Below, in pieces: positions 43,680-51,009 of a stretch of DNA of 51,009 nt. Position 1 is the first letter of the stretch. Each line of letters begins with the position of its first letter. Below the pieces are notes generated by a model. That model searched no databases, had not been told where the DNA came from, and saw only the letters and a program-made list of their open reading frames with translations. The stretch is from Streptomyces montanisoli (GTDB taxonomy: Bacteria > Actinomycetota > Actinomycetes > Streptomycetales > Streptomycetaceae), in NCBI RefSeq assembly GCF_017813245.1, contig NZ_JAGIQL010000036.1, forward strand, positions 1 through 51,009. The letters run 5' to 3'. The position numbers and the translations under genes are program-made.

Positions 43680-44426
43680 TCAGTGTGACTGTCCGCTCAG
43701 CGCCGTTTTGACCAGGGCCGCGTGGAGCCGCACCGACAGCCCCGCGAGCTCCCGCGTGGTGGCCTCCGCATGGGCCCTGGTCTGCGGATTACGGTGCCTG
43801 CGCAGCGGCGCGACCACCTGCTCGACGAGCCCGGCCTCGCGCTCCGCGGCCGCTTTCATGACCCGCAGATGGCGCGGTTCCAGCCCGAAGCGTCCGAGAT
43901 CCGCCACCAGCCTGGCCACGGCCACGGAATCCGCGTCGTAGGCGCCGTCAGGGCCGGCGGCCACCAGGCCGTAGGACTCCCACTCGGCGAGCTCGCGCTC
44001 GGCCACGCCCAGCGCGGCCAGCAGCTCGGCGCGCCCGACACGGGCCGCGGTCGGCTCCTCGGCGGCCGCCACAGCGGGCGCGGGCCAGTCGTCGTCGCGG
44101 TCGCGCTGGGGACCCGGCAGTGCGACCCGCTCGCCGCGGCCCAGCGCCTCCAGGTGCTCCTTGATGACCTTCAGCGGCAGGTAGTGGTCGCGCTGCATGC
44201 GCAGCACCAGCGCGAGCCGCTCCACGTCCTCCGGGGAGAACTTGCGGTAGCCGGACGGCGTCCTGCGCGGCTCCACGAGCCCCTCCGCCTCGAGGAAGCG
44301 GATCTTCGAGATGGTGACCTCGGGGAACTCGTCGCGCAGCCTCCCGAGCACCGACCCGATGCTGACGAGCTGCTCCCCCGCGCGGGCGGTGCCGTGGCCG
44401 GCACCGCCCTGAGGCGTGGGCGACAT
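43680..44426 (-). CDS. ftsR: FtsR-like MerR family regulator
   Basis: A 248-residue MerR-type protein. The DNA-binding domain is at about residues 20-95 (VSIGSVLGRLRDEFPEVTISKIRFLEAEGLVEPRRTPSGYRKFSPEDVERL) and a helical C-terminal part at 130-240 contains a second MerR-like segment (AELLAALGVAERELAEWESYGLV). In corynebacteria the orthologue next to odhI activates ftsZ. The ATG at 44426 with GGAGAAGG upstream is chosen; GTG 44444 overlaps the FHA stop (GTGA) and is an alternative. Operon with the FHA gene upstream. Confidence 0.92.
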   Translation of the reverse strand: MSPTPQGGAGHGTARAGEQLVSIGSVLGRLRDEFPEVTISKIRFLEAEGLVEPRRTPSGYRKFSPEDVERLALVLRMQRDHYLPLKVIKEHLEALGRGERVALPGPQRDRDDDWPAPAVAAAEEPTAARVGRAELLAALGVAERELAEWESYGLVAAGPDGAYDADSVAVARLVADLGRFGLEPRHLRVMKAAAEREAGLVEQVVAPLRRHRNPQTRAHAEATTRELAGLSVRLHAALVKTALSGQSH

Positions 44427-44440
44427 GGCCCTTCTCCGGC

Positions 44441-45283
44441 TCACGCGCCCCGCTGGCTCGGGTAGAAGACCAGTCGGTACTTGCCGATCTGGACCTCGTC
44501 GCCGGTCGCCAGCAGGACCGAGTCGATCCGCTCACGGTTGACGTAGGTGCCGTTGAGGCTGCCCACGTCGGAGACGGTGAACAGGCCGTCCGCCCCCCTG
44601 CGGAACTCCACGTGCCGGCGCGACACCGTCACGTCGTCGAGGAAGATGTCGCTCTGCGGGTGGCGTCCCGCCGTCGTCAGCTCGCCGTCCAGCAGGAAGC
44701 GGCTGCCCGAGTTGGGCCCGCGGCGCACGATCAGCAGGGCCGAGCCGAACGGCAGCGCCTCGACGGCGGCCTGCGCCTCCGGGCTGAGCGTCGGCAGCTG
44801 CGTCTGGCCCGTGGACTCCGGGTCGTAGGCCTCGAGACCGGAGATGGAGATGGTGGACGTCGTCTCAGCGGCGCGCTCGGCCGGAGCGCCGGCCCGCAGC
44901 GGCGCACCGCAGTTGGAGCAGAACCTGCTGGATTCGGCGTTGCGGTGGCCGCATCTCGAACAAACCAGGGCCGACATGGCGGGGTCCTCCTGCCGTGGCT
45001 GCCCCGCCCGTGGGTCGGTCGCGAACGAGGCGGTGGGAAAGTCTCCACCCGTACTTGAGGTTGACGGTTCCCCGAAACCTATGCGCCCTTGCCCGGCGGG
45101 GTCAACCGGCGACGCGCCGTAGCCGCCCGCCCCGCCCTCCTGACCGCCCACCTGGTCGCGGAAGAGCGGGCGGTCGCCGCCCCGCTCCTCACCCTCGCCC
45201 TGCGCCTGCCGCGCCGCGCGATGGCGGGCATTGCCGCCCTCGTCGCGGGAGCTCCTGCCGAACAACTTCGCAAACAACTTCAC
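44441..45283 (-). CDS. Zinc-ribbon/FHA-domain protein (GarA/OdhI-like)
   Basis: A 280-residue phosphothreonine-switch protein. Residues 1-100 are a charged, low-complexity Streptomyces-type extension; 108-125 form a zinc ribbon (CSRC…CSNC, Cys108/111/122/125); 140-143 are ETTS, the motif phosphorylated by PknB/PknG in GarA/OdhI; 184-265 are the FHA domain with GRH, SRRH (221-224) and LNGTYVN (243-249). Orthologues bind and inhibit 2-oxoglutarate dehydrogenase and glutamate dehydrogenase when unphosphorylated. GTG at 45283 has AAGGGGA upstream; MSALVCSR at residue 103 is a less likely alternative. First gene of the FHA-FtsR-nuclease run. Confidence 0.93.
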   Translation of the reverse strand: MKLFAKLFGRSSRDEGGNARHRAARQAQGEGEERGGDRPLFRDQVGGQEGGAGGYGASPVDPAGQGRIGFGEPSTSSTGGDFPTASFATDPRAGQPRQEDPAMSALVCSRCGHRNAESSRFCSNCGAPLRAGAPAERAAETTSTISISGLEAYDPESTGQTQLPTLSPEAQAAVEALPFGSALLIVRRGPNSGSRFLLDGELTTAGRHPQSDIFLDDVTVSRRHVEFRRGADGLFTVSDVGSLNGTYVNRERIDSVLLATGDEVQIGKYRLVFYPSQRGA

Positions 45284-45473
45284 GGGCGATTCCCCTTGAC
45301 CGAAACAGACCCGCCCGTGGGGCAGGACGACATATCACTGAACATGCCTGCCGACCCGGACATCTTGACAGCGTCCGTACACAACGAACAGTTTCCACCA
45401 CACATCGCGCTGATCATGCGTCGACCCCCCGCAACCTCCTGCCCGTAGCGAACCTCCCACATGCACGCGCGGC

Positions 45474-46244
45474 TCACCGGGAGGACGACCGAGCGTAGTC
45501 AGGCTGCTTCGCCGGTCGCAAGGCGTCCACGACGACCTTGTCGGAGCCGGTCACCGTGGCCGTGGCCTGCTCCTTCTCCAGCGTCTGTACCACGCCGCCC
45601 GGGATGCCGAGCGCGGGCTTCAGGTCCTGCGGCCGGCCGATCGCCGTGAACCGGTACGGCGACGACACCGCCTTGCCGTCCACCTGAATGCTGCCTCCCG
45701 TTCCGGTGAAATCCGTATCCGCGACCACGCGCACGCCGTTGACCTCGATGGCCTCCGCCCCCGCCGCGCGCAGTTCCTCCACGGCGTCGAGCAGCATGTC
45801 CGCCCCCACGGCGTGGTGCGGGTCGCTCACCGTGAGCGTGATGCCGGGCCCCTGCGCTCCCGCGGTCCCCGCGAGGATGCCCAACTGCTGCTCCTTCTCA
45901 CGTGTCTGCTTGCGGGCCTCCTCCGCCCGGTCAGAGCTGCTCTCCAGTCCCGTGCGCTGGTCCACGAGATCCTGCTTCTCGTCCTCAAGACGCTGGGTTC
46001 GGTTGTCCAGTTCATCGAGGATACGGACAAGATCCTCCTGACGTGCCCCGCGCAGCGCGCTGTTGTCGCTGTGCGACCTGACCTGGACGGCCAGTCCGAG
46101 GCCGAGCACGAAGAGCAGAACGGCGACGGTCAGTTGGGCGCGGGTGACGCGCGGCGGCCAGAGGCCGGCCGCCAGCCGCTGCCGTCCGGTGGGCCGCGGG
46201 GCGTCGGGTCCTTCAGGGGTGCGAGGCGTGCTCATCGGCGTCAC
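45474..46244 (-). CDS. DUF881 family membrane-anchored protein
   Basis: A 256-residue protein with a single transmembrane helix at about 35-55 (LTVAVLLFVLGLGLAVQV), a coiled coil at 65-120 (DELDNRTQRLEDEKQDLVDQRTGLE), and the DUF881 domain (ITLTVSDPHHAVGADMLLDAVEELRAAGAEAIEVNGVRVV). Predicted single-pass with the domain outside. DUF881 proteins flanking sbp are conserved in actinobacteria and firmicutes, often near division genes; function unknown. GTG 46244 overlaps the sbp stop (GTGA); ATG 46235 is an alternative. Operon with sbp and the other DUF881 gene. Confidence 0.92.
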   Translation of the reverse strand: MTPMSTPRTPEGPDAPRPTGRQRLAAGLWPPRVTRAQLTVAVLLFVLGLGLAVQVRSHSDNSALRGARQEDLVRILDELDNRTQRLEDEKQDLVDQRTGLESSSDRAEEARKQTREKEQQLGILAGTAGAQGPGITLTVSDPHHAVGADMLLDAVEELRAAGAEAIEVNGVRVVADTDFTGTGGSIQVDGKAVSSPYRFTAIGRPQDLKPALGIPGGVVQTLEKEQATATVTGSDKVVVDALRPAKQPDYARSSSR

Positions 46245-46573
46245 GCCCGGAAGATGTGCCGGCGGATCGCCGCGGCGTTGGAGAAGATCCTGATGCCGAG
46301 GACCACGACGACACCGGTGGACAGCTGGGCGCCCACGCCGAGCTTGTCGCCGAGGAACACGATCAGCGCGGCCACCACGACGTTCGACAGGAACGACACG
46401 ACGAAGACCTTGTCGACGAAGATGCCGTCGAGCATGGCGCGCAGGCCGCCGAAGACCGCGTCGAGCGCGGCGACGACGGCGATGGGCAGGTACGGCTCGA
46501 CCACCGCGGGAACCTCGGGACGGACGAACAGCCCGACCACGACTCCGACGACGAGGCCAAGTACGGCGATCAC
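46241..46573 (-). CDS. sbp: Small basic family protein (DUF1290)
   Basis: A 110-residue membrane protein with three hydrophobic segments (IAVLGLVVGVVVGLFV, LPIAVVAALDAVFGGL, FLSNVVVAALIVFLG) and the conserved FGGLRAMLDGIF loop. It matches Sbp, found near ftsQ/ftsZ in Bacillus and between DUF881 genes in actinobacteria; its role is unknown. Both ends overlap neighbours by four bases (GTGA at each junction), a tight operon. Confidence 0.95.
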   Translation of the reverse strand: MIAVLGLVVGVVVGLFVRPEVPAVVEPYLPIAVVAALDAVFGGLRAMLDGIFVDKVFVVSFLSNVVVAALIVFLGDKLGVGAQLSTGVVVVLGIRIFSNAAAIRRHIFRA

Positions 46574-47487
46574 GATGTGCCCTCTTCTGTCTTCCCTGTT
46601 GCGCTCTTCAATGGCCTGGCCGCGCGCAGGACCAGACTCGGGGCGGCCGGAACCCGCACGTCGTCCTGCGCGGACAGGGACACACGGATACCGAAGTCGC
46701 TCGCCAGCGTGTCCAGATACGTGCCGTCGGCGCTTCCCTTGAACCTCGCCGCCAGTTTCCCGCCGTCCCCCACGGCGAGCACCGTGTAGGGCGGCGCCAG
46801 CGGCCTGTTGTCGACCAGTATGGCGTCACCGGCCGCGCGGATGGCCGAAAGCGACGTGAGCCGCTGGCCGTTGACGGAGACGGCCTCGGCGCCCGCGGCC
46901 CACAGTCCGTTGACGACGCGCTGCATGTCCCGGTCGCGCACCCGTCCCGTGTCGGAGAAGCCCGCGTTCTCCCGCGGGTTCGCGCCGCCCCCGGACTCGG
47001 TGTCCTTCGCGTCGTCCACGACGAGCTTCACGCCGGGTCCGTGCACATCCGTGGCGCCCGCCAGCACGGAGAGCAACGGGGCGCGGCCGCCCCCGTGTTG
47101 GCGCAGCGCCGCCTGCTGGCGCTGGGCGACGTCCCGGCGCAGGCCGTCGACGTCGTGCTCCAGGTCGTCCGCGTGAGCCGTCTCGCTGCCGACCCGGTCG
47201 ATCAGCTCCTGCCGCTCCTTGGCCACGACGGGCGCCGCGTGGTGCGCCTGCGCCGCCCCGAGCGTCACCACGAGCGCGGCGAGCACCAGCCCGGCCCCGA
47301 GCCACAACCGGCCCCGCACGCCGCGCGGCAGGCCCCCGGCCCCCGACGTCCTGCGGGCGGACGCCTCGGCGTACCCGTCGTCGAGCGCGTGGTCCATCAC
47401 GTTGGTCAGCAGCGACATGGACGCGTCGGGGCGTGGACGCCCCGCGGCGCTGCTCCGTGTGGGGGACTGCTCCGGCATGCCGCACAT
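46570..47487 (-). CDS. DUF881 family membrane-anchored protein, first of the operon
   Basis: A 305-residue protein with a cytoplasmic N-terminus, one transmembrane helix at about 60-80 (LWLGAGLVLAALVVTLGA), a coiled coil at 90-135 and a DUF881 domain (GVKLVVDDAK…VVNGLWAAGAEAVSVNGQRL). It is paralogous to the second DUF881 gene downstream of sbp. The start at 47487 or 47478 (MPEQSPTRSS) is not decided by ribosome binding site. Upstream there is a 93-bp gap to the guanylyltransferase stop containing CACGTG-N5-CACGTG-like symmetric sequence. Confidence 0.9.
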   Translation of the reverse strand: MCGMPEQSPTRSSAAGRPRPDASMSLLTNVMDHALDDGYAEASARRTSGAGGLPRGVRGRLWLGAGLVLAALVVTLGAAQAHHAAPVVAKERQELIDRVGSETAHADDLEHDVDGLRRDVAQRQQAALRQHGGGRAPLLSVLAGATDVHGPGVKLVVDDAKDTESGGGANPRENAGFSDTGRVRDRDMQRVVNGLWAAGAEAVSVNGQRLTSLSAIRAAGDAILVDNRPLAPPYTVLAVGDGGKLAARFKGSADGTYLDTLASDFGIRVSLSAQDDVRVPAAPSLVLRAARPLKSATGKTEEGTS

Positions 47488-47580
47488 CGTCGCATGTCGC
47501 GACGGTCTCCACCGAACGGCCCCTGACCACGTGCGCTCACGTGGTCAGGGGCCGCCAGGCGGCCGCCTGCGGCGGGCGGG

Positions 47581-50076
47581 TCAGTGCCCCGCGCTGTCCA
47601 CGATCGTCGACCACTCGTCGAGCAGCGCCTGCGCGGAGGCGTCGTCCGGCCCCTCCGCCCACAGGTGCGTCACGGCCTCGGCCGGGTCGGGCAGCACCAT
47701 CACCCAGCGCCCGTCGGCCTCGACCACGCGCACCCCGTCCGTGGTGTCCACCTGCCGGTCGCCCGCGGCCTCCACGACCGTGCGCATCACGAGGCCCTTG
47801 ACGGCCCACGGCGTCGCGAGGTCGCGGCGCAGCACGTGCGCCCGCGGGATGCGGGCGTCGATCTGGCTGAGCGTGAGCTGCGTACGGGCGACGAGGCCGA
47901 TCAGGCGCACGAAGGCCGCGGAGGCGTCCAGCACGCTGCTGAACTCCGGCACGAGGAACGCGCCGCGTCCGTCGCCGCCGAAGATCGTGGTCTCCTCGCG
48001 GCCCACGCGTGTCAGGTCGTCGGGCGACGTCGTCGTCCACTCCACCTGCGTGCCGTGGTAGGCGGCCACCTGTTCGGCGATGCGCGTCGTCGTGACGGGC
48101 AGCGCCACGCGCCCGCTGCGCCGCTCGGAGGCCACCAGGTCGAGCAGGACGAGCAGCGCCCTGTCGTCCTCGATGATGCGGCCGCGCTCGTCGACGAGCG
48201 ACAGCCGCTCGCCCACCGGGTCGAACCGGACGCCGAAGGCCGCGCGCGCCGAGGACACGATCTCCCCGAGCCGCACGAGACCGGACCTGCGCGACTCGGG
48301 CGTCTCCGTGGGCCGGGACTCGTCGAGCCCCGGGTTGATCGTCAGCGAGTCCACTCCGAGCCGGCCGAGCAGGCTGGGCAGGACGAGGCCCGCGCTGCCG
48401 TTGGAGGCGTCGACCACGACCTTCAGGTTGGCCTCGGCGATTCCGTCGGTGTCGACGCTGCGCAGCAGCGCGCCCGTGTACGAGTCGTACACGCTCGACG
48501 GGAACTGCAGGTCACCGATCTCGCCCGGGAACGCCCTGCGGTACTCCTGGCGCGCGTAGACGCGGTCGAGCTTGCGCTGACCTGCCTGCGAGAGGTCGGA
48601 GCCCCGCTCGTCGAAGAACATGATGTCCACGGAGTCCGGCACGCCGGGCGTCGTACGGATCATGATGCCGCCCGCGCTGCCCCGCGCGGTCTGCTGGCGC
48701 GCCACGGGCAGCGGCACGTTCTCCAGGTCGCGCACGTCGATGGCGCTCGACTGGAGCGACGAGATGACGGCGCGCTTGAGCGCACGGGCACCGCGGGAGT
48801 GGTCACGCGCGGTGGTGACGGTGGAGCCCTTCTTCAGCGTCGTGGCGTACGCGCCGGCGAGCCGCACGGCGAGCTCCGGGGTGATCTCGACGTTCAGGAT
48901 CCCGGAGACGCCGCGCGCGCCGAACAGGTTCGCCTGTCCTCGGGACTCCCAGATCACCGACGTGTTGACGAACGCGCCCGCCTCGACCGTCTTGAACGGG
49001 TAGACGCGGACGTTGCCCTGGATGATCGACTCCTCGCCGACCAGGCACTCGTCGCCGATGACCGCGCCGTCCTCGATCCGGGCCGCCCGCATCACGTCGG
49101 TGTTCTTGCCGATGACGCAGCCGCGCAGATTGCAGTGGGTGCCGAGGTAGACGTTGTCGTGGATGACGGTCCTGTGCAGGAAGGCGCCTTCCTTCACGAC
49201 CACGTTGGAGCCGATCACCGTGTGCTCGCGCATCTCGACGTCCGCTTCGACCTTCGCGTAGTCGCCGATGTACAGCGGACCGCGCAGCACCGCGTCGGGG
49301 TGCACCTCGGCGCCCTCGGCCATCCAGACGCCGGGCGAGATCTCGAAGCCGTCGATCTCCACGTCGACCTTGCCCTCGAGCACGTCCGCCTGGGCCTTCT
49401 GGTAGCTCTCGTGGGTGCCGACGTCCTCCCAGTAGCCCTCGGCGATGTAGCCGTAGACCGGCTTGCCCTCCTTCATCAGCTGCGGGAAGACATCACCCGA
49501 CCAGTCGACGGACGCGTCGGCCTCGACGTAGTCGAAGACCTCGGGCTCCATGACGTAGATCCCGGTGTTCACCGTGTCGGAGAAGACCTGGCCCCAGGTG
49601 GGCTTCTCCAGGAAGCGCTCGACCTTGCCCTCTTCGTCCACGATCGTGATGCCGAATTCCAGCGGATTCGGCACGCGCGTCAGGCACACCGTGACGAGCG
49701 CGCCCTTCTCCTTGTGGAAGGCGATGAGGTCGGTGAGGTCGAAATCCGTGAGCGCGTCGCCCGAGATCACCAGGAACGCGTCGTCCTTGAGTGCCTCTTC
49801 CGCGTTCTTGACGCTTCCGGCCGTGCCGAGCGGCTTTTCCTCGTTGGCATAGGTGAGTTCCATGCCGAGTTCCTCACCGTCGCCGAAGTAATTCTTGACG
49901 AGCGAAGCGAGGAACTGCACGGTCACCACGGTCTCGGTCAATCCATGGCGCTTGAGCAACCTCAGCACGTGCTCCATGATGGGCCGGTTCACCACCGGCA
50001 GGAGCGGCTTGGGCATGCTGGAGGTCATGGGGCGAAGCCGAGTACCTTCACCACCGGCCATTACGACGGCCTTCAT
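47581..50076 (-). CDS. Mannose-1-phosphate guanylyltransferase / phosphomannomutase-like fusion
   Basis: An 831-residue protein. Residues 1-235 are a nucleotidyltransferase ([32 protein letters not shown]); 245-370 a left-handed beta-helix with hexapeptide repeats ([22 protein letters not shown]); 375-831 a phosphohexomutase-like region. In the mutase part the expected TASHNP phosphoserine loop is replaced by [14 protein letters not shown], so mutase activity is doubtful. It should make GDP-mannose or a similar NDP-sugar. ATG 50076 with GAGGAGG about 11 bases upstream; the frame extension to 50175 is not protein-like. The family architecture is conserved in Streptomyces at this position. Confidence 0.93.
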   Translation of the reverse strand: MKAVVMAGGEGTRLRPMTSSMPKPLLPVVNRPIMEHVLRLLKRHGLTETVVTVQFLASLVKNYFGDGEELGMELTYANEEKPLGTAGSVKNAEEALKDDAFLVISGDALTDFDLTDLIAFHKEKGALVTVCLTRVPNPLEFGITIVDEEGKVERFLEKPTWGQVFSDTVNTGIYVMEPEVFDYVEADASVDWSGDVFPQLMKEGKPVYGYIAEGYWEDVGTHESYQKAQADVLEGKVDVEIDGFEISPGVWMAEGAEVHPDAVLRGPLYIGDYAKVEADVEMREHTVIGSNVVVKEGAFLHRTVIHDNVYLGTHCNLRGCVIGKNTDVMRAARIEDGAVIGDECLVGEESIIQGNVRVYPFKTVEAGAFVNTSVIWESRGQANLFGARGVSGILNVEITPELAVRLAGAYATTLKKGSTVTTARDHSRGARALKRAVISSLQSSAIDVRDLENVPLPVARQQTARGSAGGIMIRTTPGVPDSVDIMFFDERGSDLSQAGQRKLDRVYARQEYRRAFPGEIGDLQFPSSVYDSYTGALLRSVDTDGIAEANLKVVVDASNGSAGLVLPSLLGRLGVDSLTINPGLDESRPTETPESRRSGLVRLGEIVSSARAAFGVRFDPVGERLSLVDERGRIIEDDRALLVLLDLVASERRSGRVALPVTTTRIAEQVAAYHGTQVEWTTTSPDDLTRVGREETTIFGGDGRGAFLVPEFSSVLDASAAFVRLIGLVARTQLTLSQIDARIPRAHVLRRDLATPWAVKGLVMRTVVEAAGDRQVDTTDGVRVVEADGRWVMVLPDPAEAVTHLWAEGPDDASAQALLDEWSTIVDSAGH

Positions 50077-50184
50077 GTCGGAAGCGTCCTCCTCAAGAGA
50101 CGGTCTCGCCGACGACACCCGTCCTGACAGAAAGACCTGAGACCAGGCAAGCGGCCTTGCAACGCTGCAAGGCACGACGACGGG

Positions 50185-50793
50185 TCAATCAGTCACAGCG
50201 TCGGCGCTGACTAGCCGGCGGACCTGAACCACATAGAGGATCCCTGCCCACCAATACAGGGTTGTACCCCATCCTGCGAACGCCCATCCGAAAACTTCGG
50301 CGAGTGACGCAAGCCACCCGCTTCCGTCACTGAGCAGCAGTAGCGGGAACGCGTACATCAAGTTGAAGGTAGCCGCCTTGCCGAGGAAGTTCACCTGGGG
50401 AGGCGGATAGCCGTGCCTGCGCAGAATGCCCACCATGACGAGGAGCATGAGCTCCCGTGCCAATAGGGCGGTCGTGAGCCACAGGGGCAGGATCTCGCGC
50501 CAGGTGAGCCCGACGAGGGTGGAAAGGATGTACAGCCGGTCGGCGGCGGGGTCGAGGAGCCGGCCGAGGCTGCTGATCTGGTTCCAGCGCCGGGCGAGCT
50601 TGCCGTCGAGGTAGTCGCTGATGCCGCTGAACGCCAGCACGAGCAGCGCCCAGCCGTCGGCCTTGGACTGCCCGAACTCGGGGCGCAGGATCAGCCACAG
50701 GAACACCGGCACGCCGACGAGGCGGGCCATGGAGAGGATGTTGGGGATGGTGAGTACCCGGTTCGTCTGGACGCGGGTCTCCTGGACCTCCAC
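50185..50793 (-). CDS. pgsA: CDP-alcohol phosphatidyltransferase
   Basis: A 202-residue inner-membrane phospholipid synthase with the signature DG-x2-AR-x8-G-x3-D-x3-D in DYLDGKLARRWNQISSLGRLLDPAADR and about five to six transmembrane helices. It is like phosphatidylglycerophosphate synthase, which joins CDP-diacylglycerol and glycerol-3-phosphate, though cardiolipin synthase of the same fold uses a similar motif. The GTG at 50793 with AGGAGG upstream is preferred over 50898. It lies 108 bp upstream of the guanylyltransferase on the same strand. Confidence 0.93.
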   Translation of the reverse strand: MEVQETRVQTNRVLTIPNILSMARLVGVPVFLWLILRPEFGQSKADGWALLVLAFSGISDYLDGKLARRWNQISSLGRLLDPAADRLYILSTLVGLTWREILPLWLTTALLARELMLLVMVGILRRHGYPPPQVNFLGKAATFNLMYAFPLLLLSDGSGWLASLAEVFGWAFAGWGTTLYWWAGILYVVQVRRLVSADAVTD

Positions 50794-50885
50794 CCGGGGG
50801 CCTCCTGTGCGAATGAGCCGACGATGCCTCCTGACCCTACCTGTACGGGTGAACGCGCTGGGCAACGGGGGTGGGGCGAAACGCG

Positions 50886-50912
50886 AAAAGGCCCGCACCT
50901 GTGGTGCGGGCC
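50886..50912 (-). terminator. rRNA operon terminator
   Basis: A perfect 10-bp stem (GGCCCGCACC / GGTGCGGGCC on the minus strand, three-base loop) followed by TTTTCGCG, 24 bases beyond the 5S rRNA 3' end. Confidence 0.92.
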
Positions 50913-50935
50913 TCCCCGACTTTCTTGCAACGTAT

Positions 50936-51009
50936 TGTTCGGCGGCGTCCTACTCTCCCACAGGGTCCCCCCTGCAGTACCATCGGCGCAGTAGAGCTTA
51001 GCTTCCGGG
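50936..51009 (-). rRNA. rrf: 5S ribosomal RNA, 3' part
   Basis: The minus strand reads CCCGGAAGCTAAGC, then GCGCCGATGGTACTGCAGG, GGGACCCTGTGGGAGAGTAGG and ends ACGCCGCCGAACA, the 3' 70-75 nucleotides of actinobacterial 5S rRNA. The 5' end and presumably the 23S and 16S genes lie beyond the right edge of the window. A terminator follows. Confidence 0.97.

Noticed and set aside
47584..50127. A plus-strand frame of 847 codons opposite the guanylyltransferase
   Set aside because: Same high-GC antisense artefact; sequence is rich in Arg, Val, His, Asp without motifs.

Overview
The window is a very GC-rich chromosomal segment from a Streptomyces-type actinomycete. The evidence is strong third-position GC, frequent GTG starts with GGAGG-type ribosome binding sites, and a right half that reads as a conserved actinobacterial core block: gcvP with a tandem glycine riboswitch, dinB, a MerR regulator, a bifunctional nuclease, an FtsR-like MerR regulator, a GarA/OdhI-like FHA protein, DUF881-sbp-DUF881, a mannose-1-phosphate guanylyltransferase/phosphomannomutase-like fusion, a CDP-alcohol phosphatidyltransferase, then the 3' part of a 5S rRNA gene. 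As far as I recall, the order from ung-fabG on the left to this block on the right resembles the S. coelicolor SCO134x-SCO1389 interval.

Layout. 1-3.3 kb: the 3' end of an unidentified gene, a small helical protein, ung, and a two-gene SDR/FabG operon with a clear promoter and an operator-like dyad. 3.4-11.3 kb: accessory islet. It holds a HipA-like kinase/DUF3037 pair, a truncated tyrosine integrase cut at an IS630-type transposase remnant, an intact VWA-PP2C-kinase triad of the TerY-P (YegL/YegK/YegI) kind, a nuclease-like gene with an in-frame amber codon, and a zinc-ribbon fragment. 11.4-18.1 kb: a secreted SGNH hydrolase, then a small terpenoid locus (VOC protein, cytochrome P450, class I terpene synthase) in which the synthase carries a nonsense codon and a frameshift, next to a 5'-truncated aldehyde dehydrogenase. 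18.1-22 kb: an MFS transporter and a P1B-4 metal ATPase divergent from an NmtR-like Ni/Co sensor. 22-33.6 kb: an amidase remnant, a secreted beta-propeller protein, a Rieske lipoprotein, a MocR regulator divergent from two flavin split-barrel proteins, two EamA exporters, a Clp-N protein, an O-methyltransferase, a PadR regulator, a PhzF protein and a CPBP membrane protein. 33.7-37.1 kb: a glutamate-cysteine ligase family enzyme and two small conserved proteins. 37.2-51 kb: the core block and the rRNA operon end.

How the genes work together. The triad reads as one translationally coupled operon (TGATG overlap at one junction) combining a phosphorylation switch with a MIDAS-type VWA scaffold; its setting among decayed mobile elements supports a mobile stress or defence role. 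The metal sensor/ATPase pair is a self-contained Ni/Co efflux circuit. The MocR region is a textbook divergent regulator/target pair. The glycine riboswitch should couple gcvP expression to glycine. The block from the FHA protein to the second MerR regulator mirrors mycobacterial garA-Rv1828-Rv1829-Rv1830 and links central metabolism to cell-division control.

The most noteworthy items are the islet with the VWA-PP2C-kinase triad, the decaying terpene synthase beside intact tailoring genes, and in-frame tandem-repeat expansions in the metal ATPase. All functional statements rest on reading motifs by eye; no database search was run.
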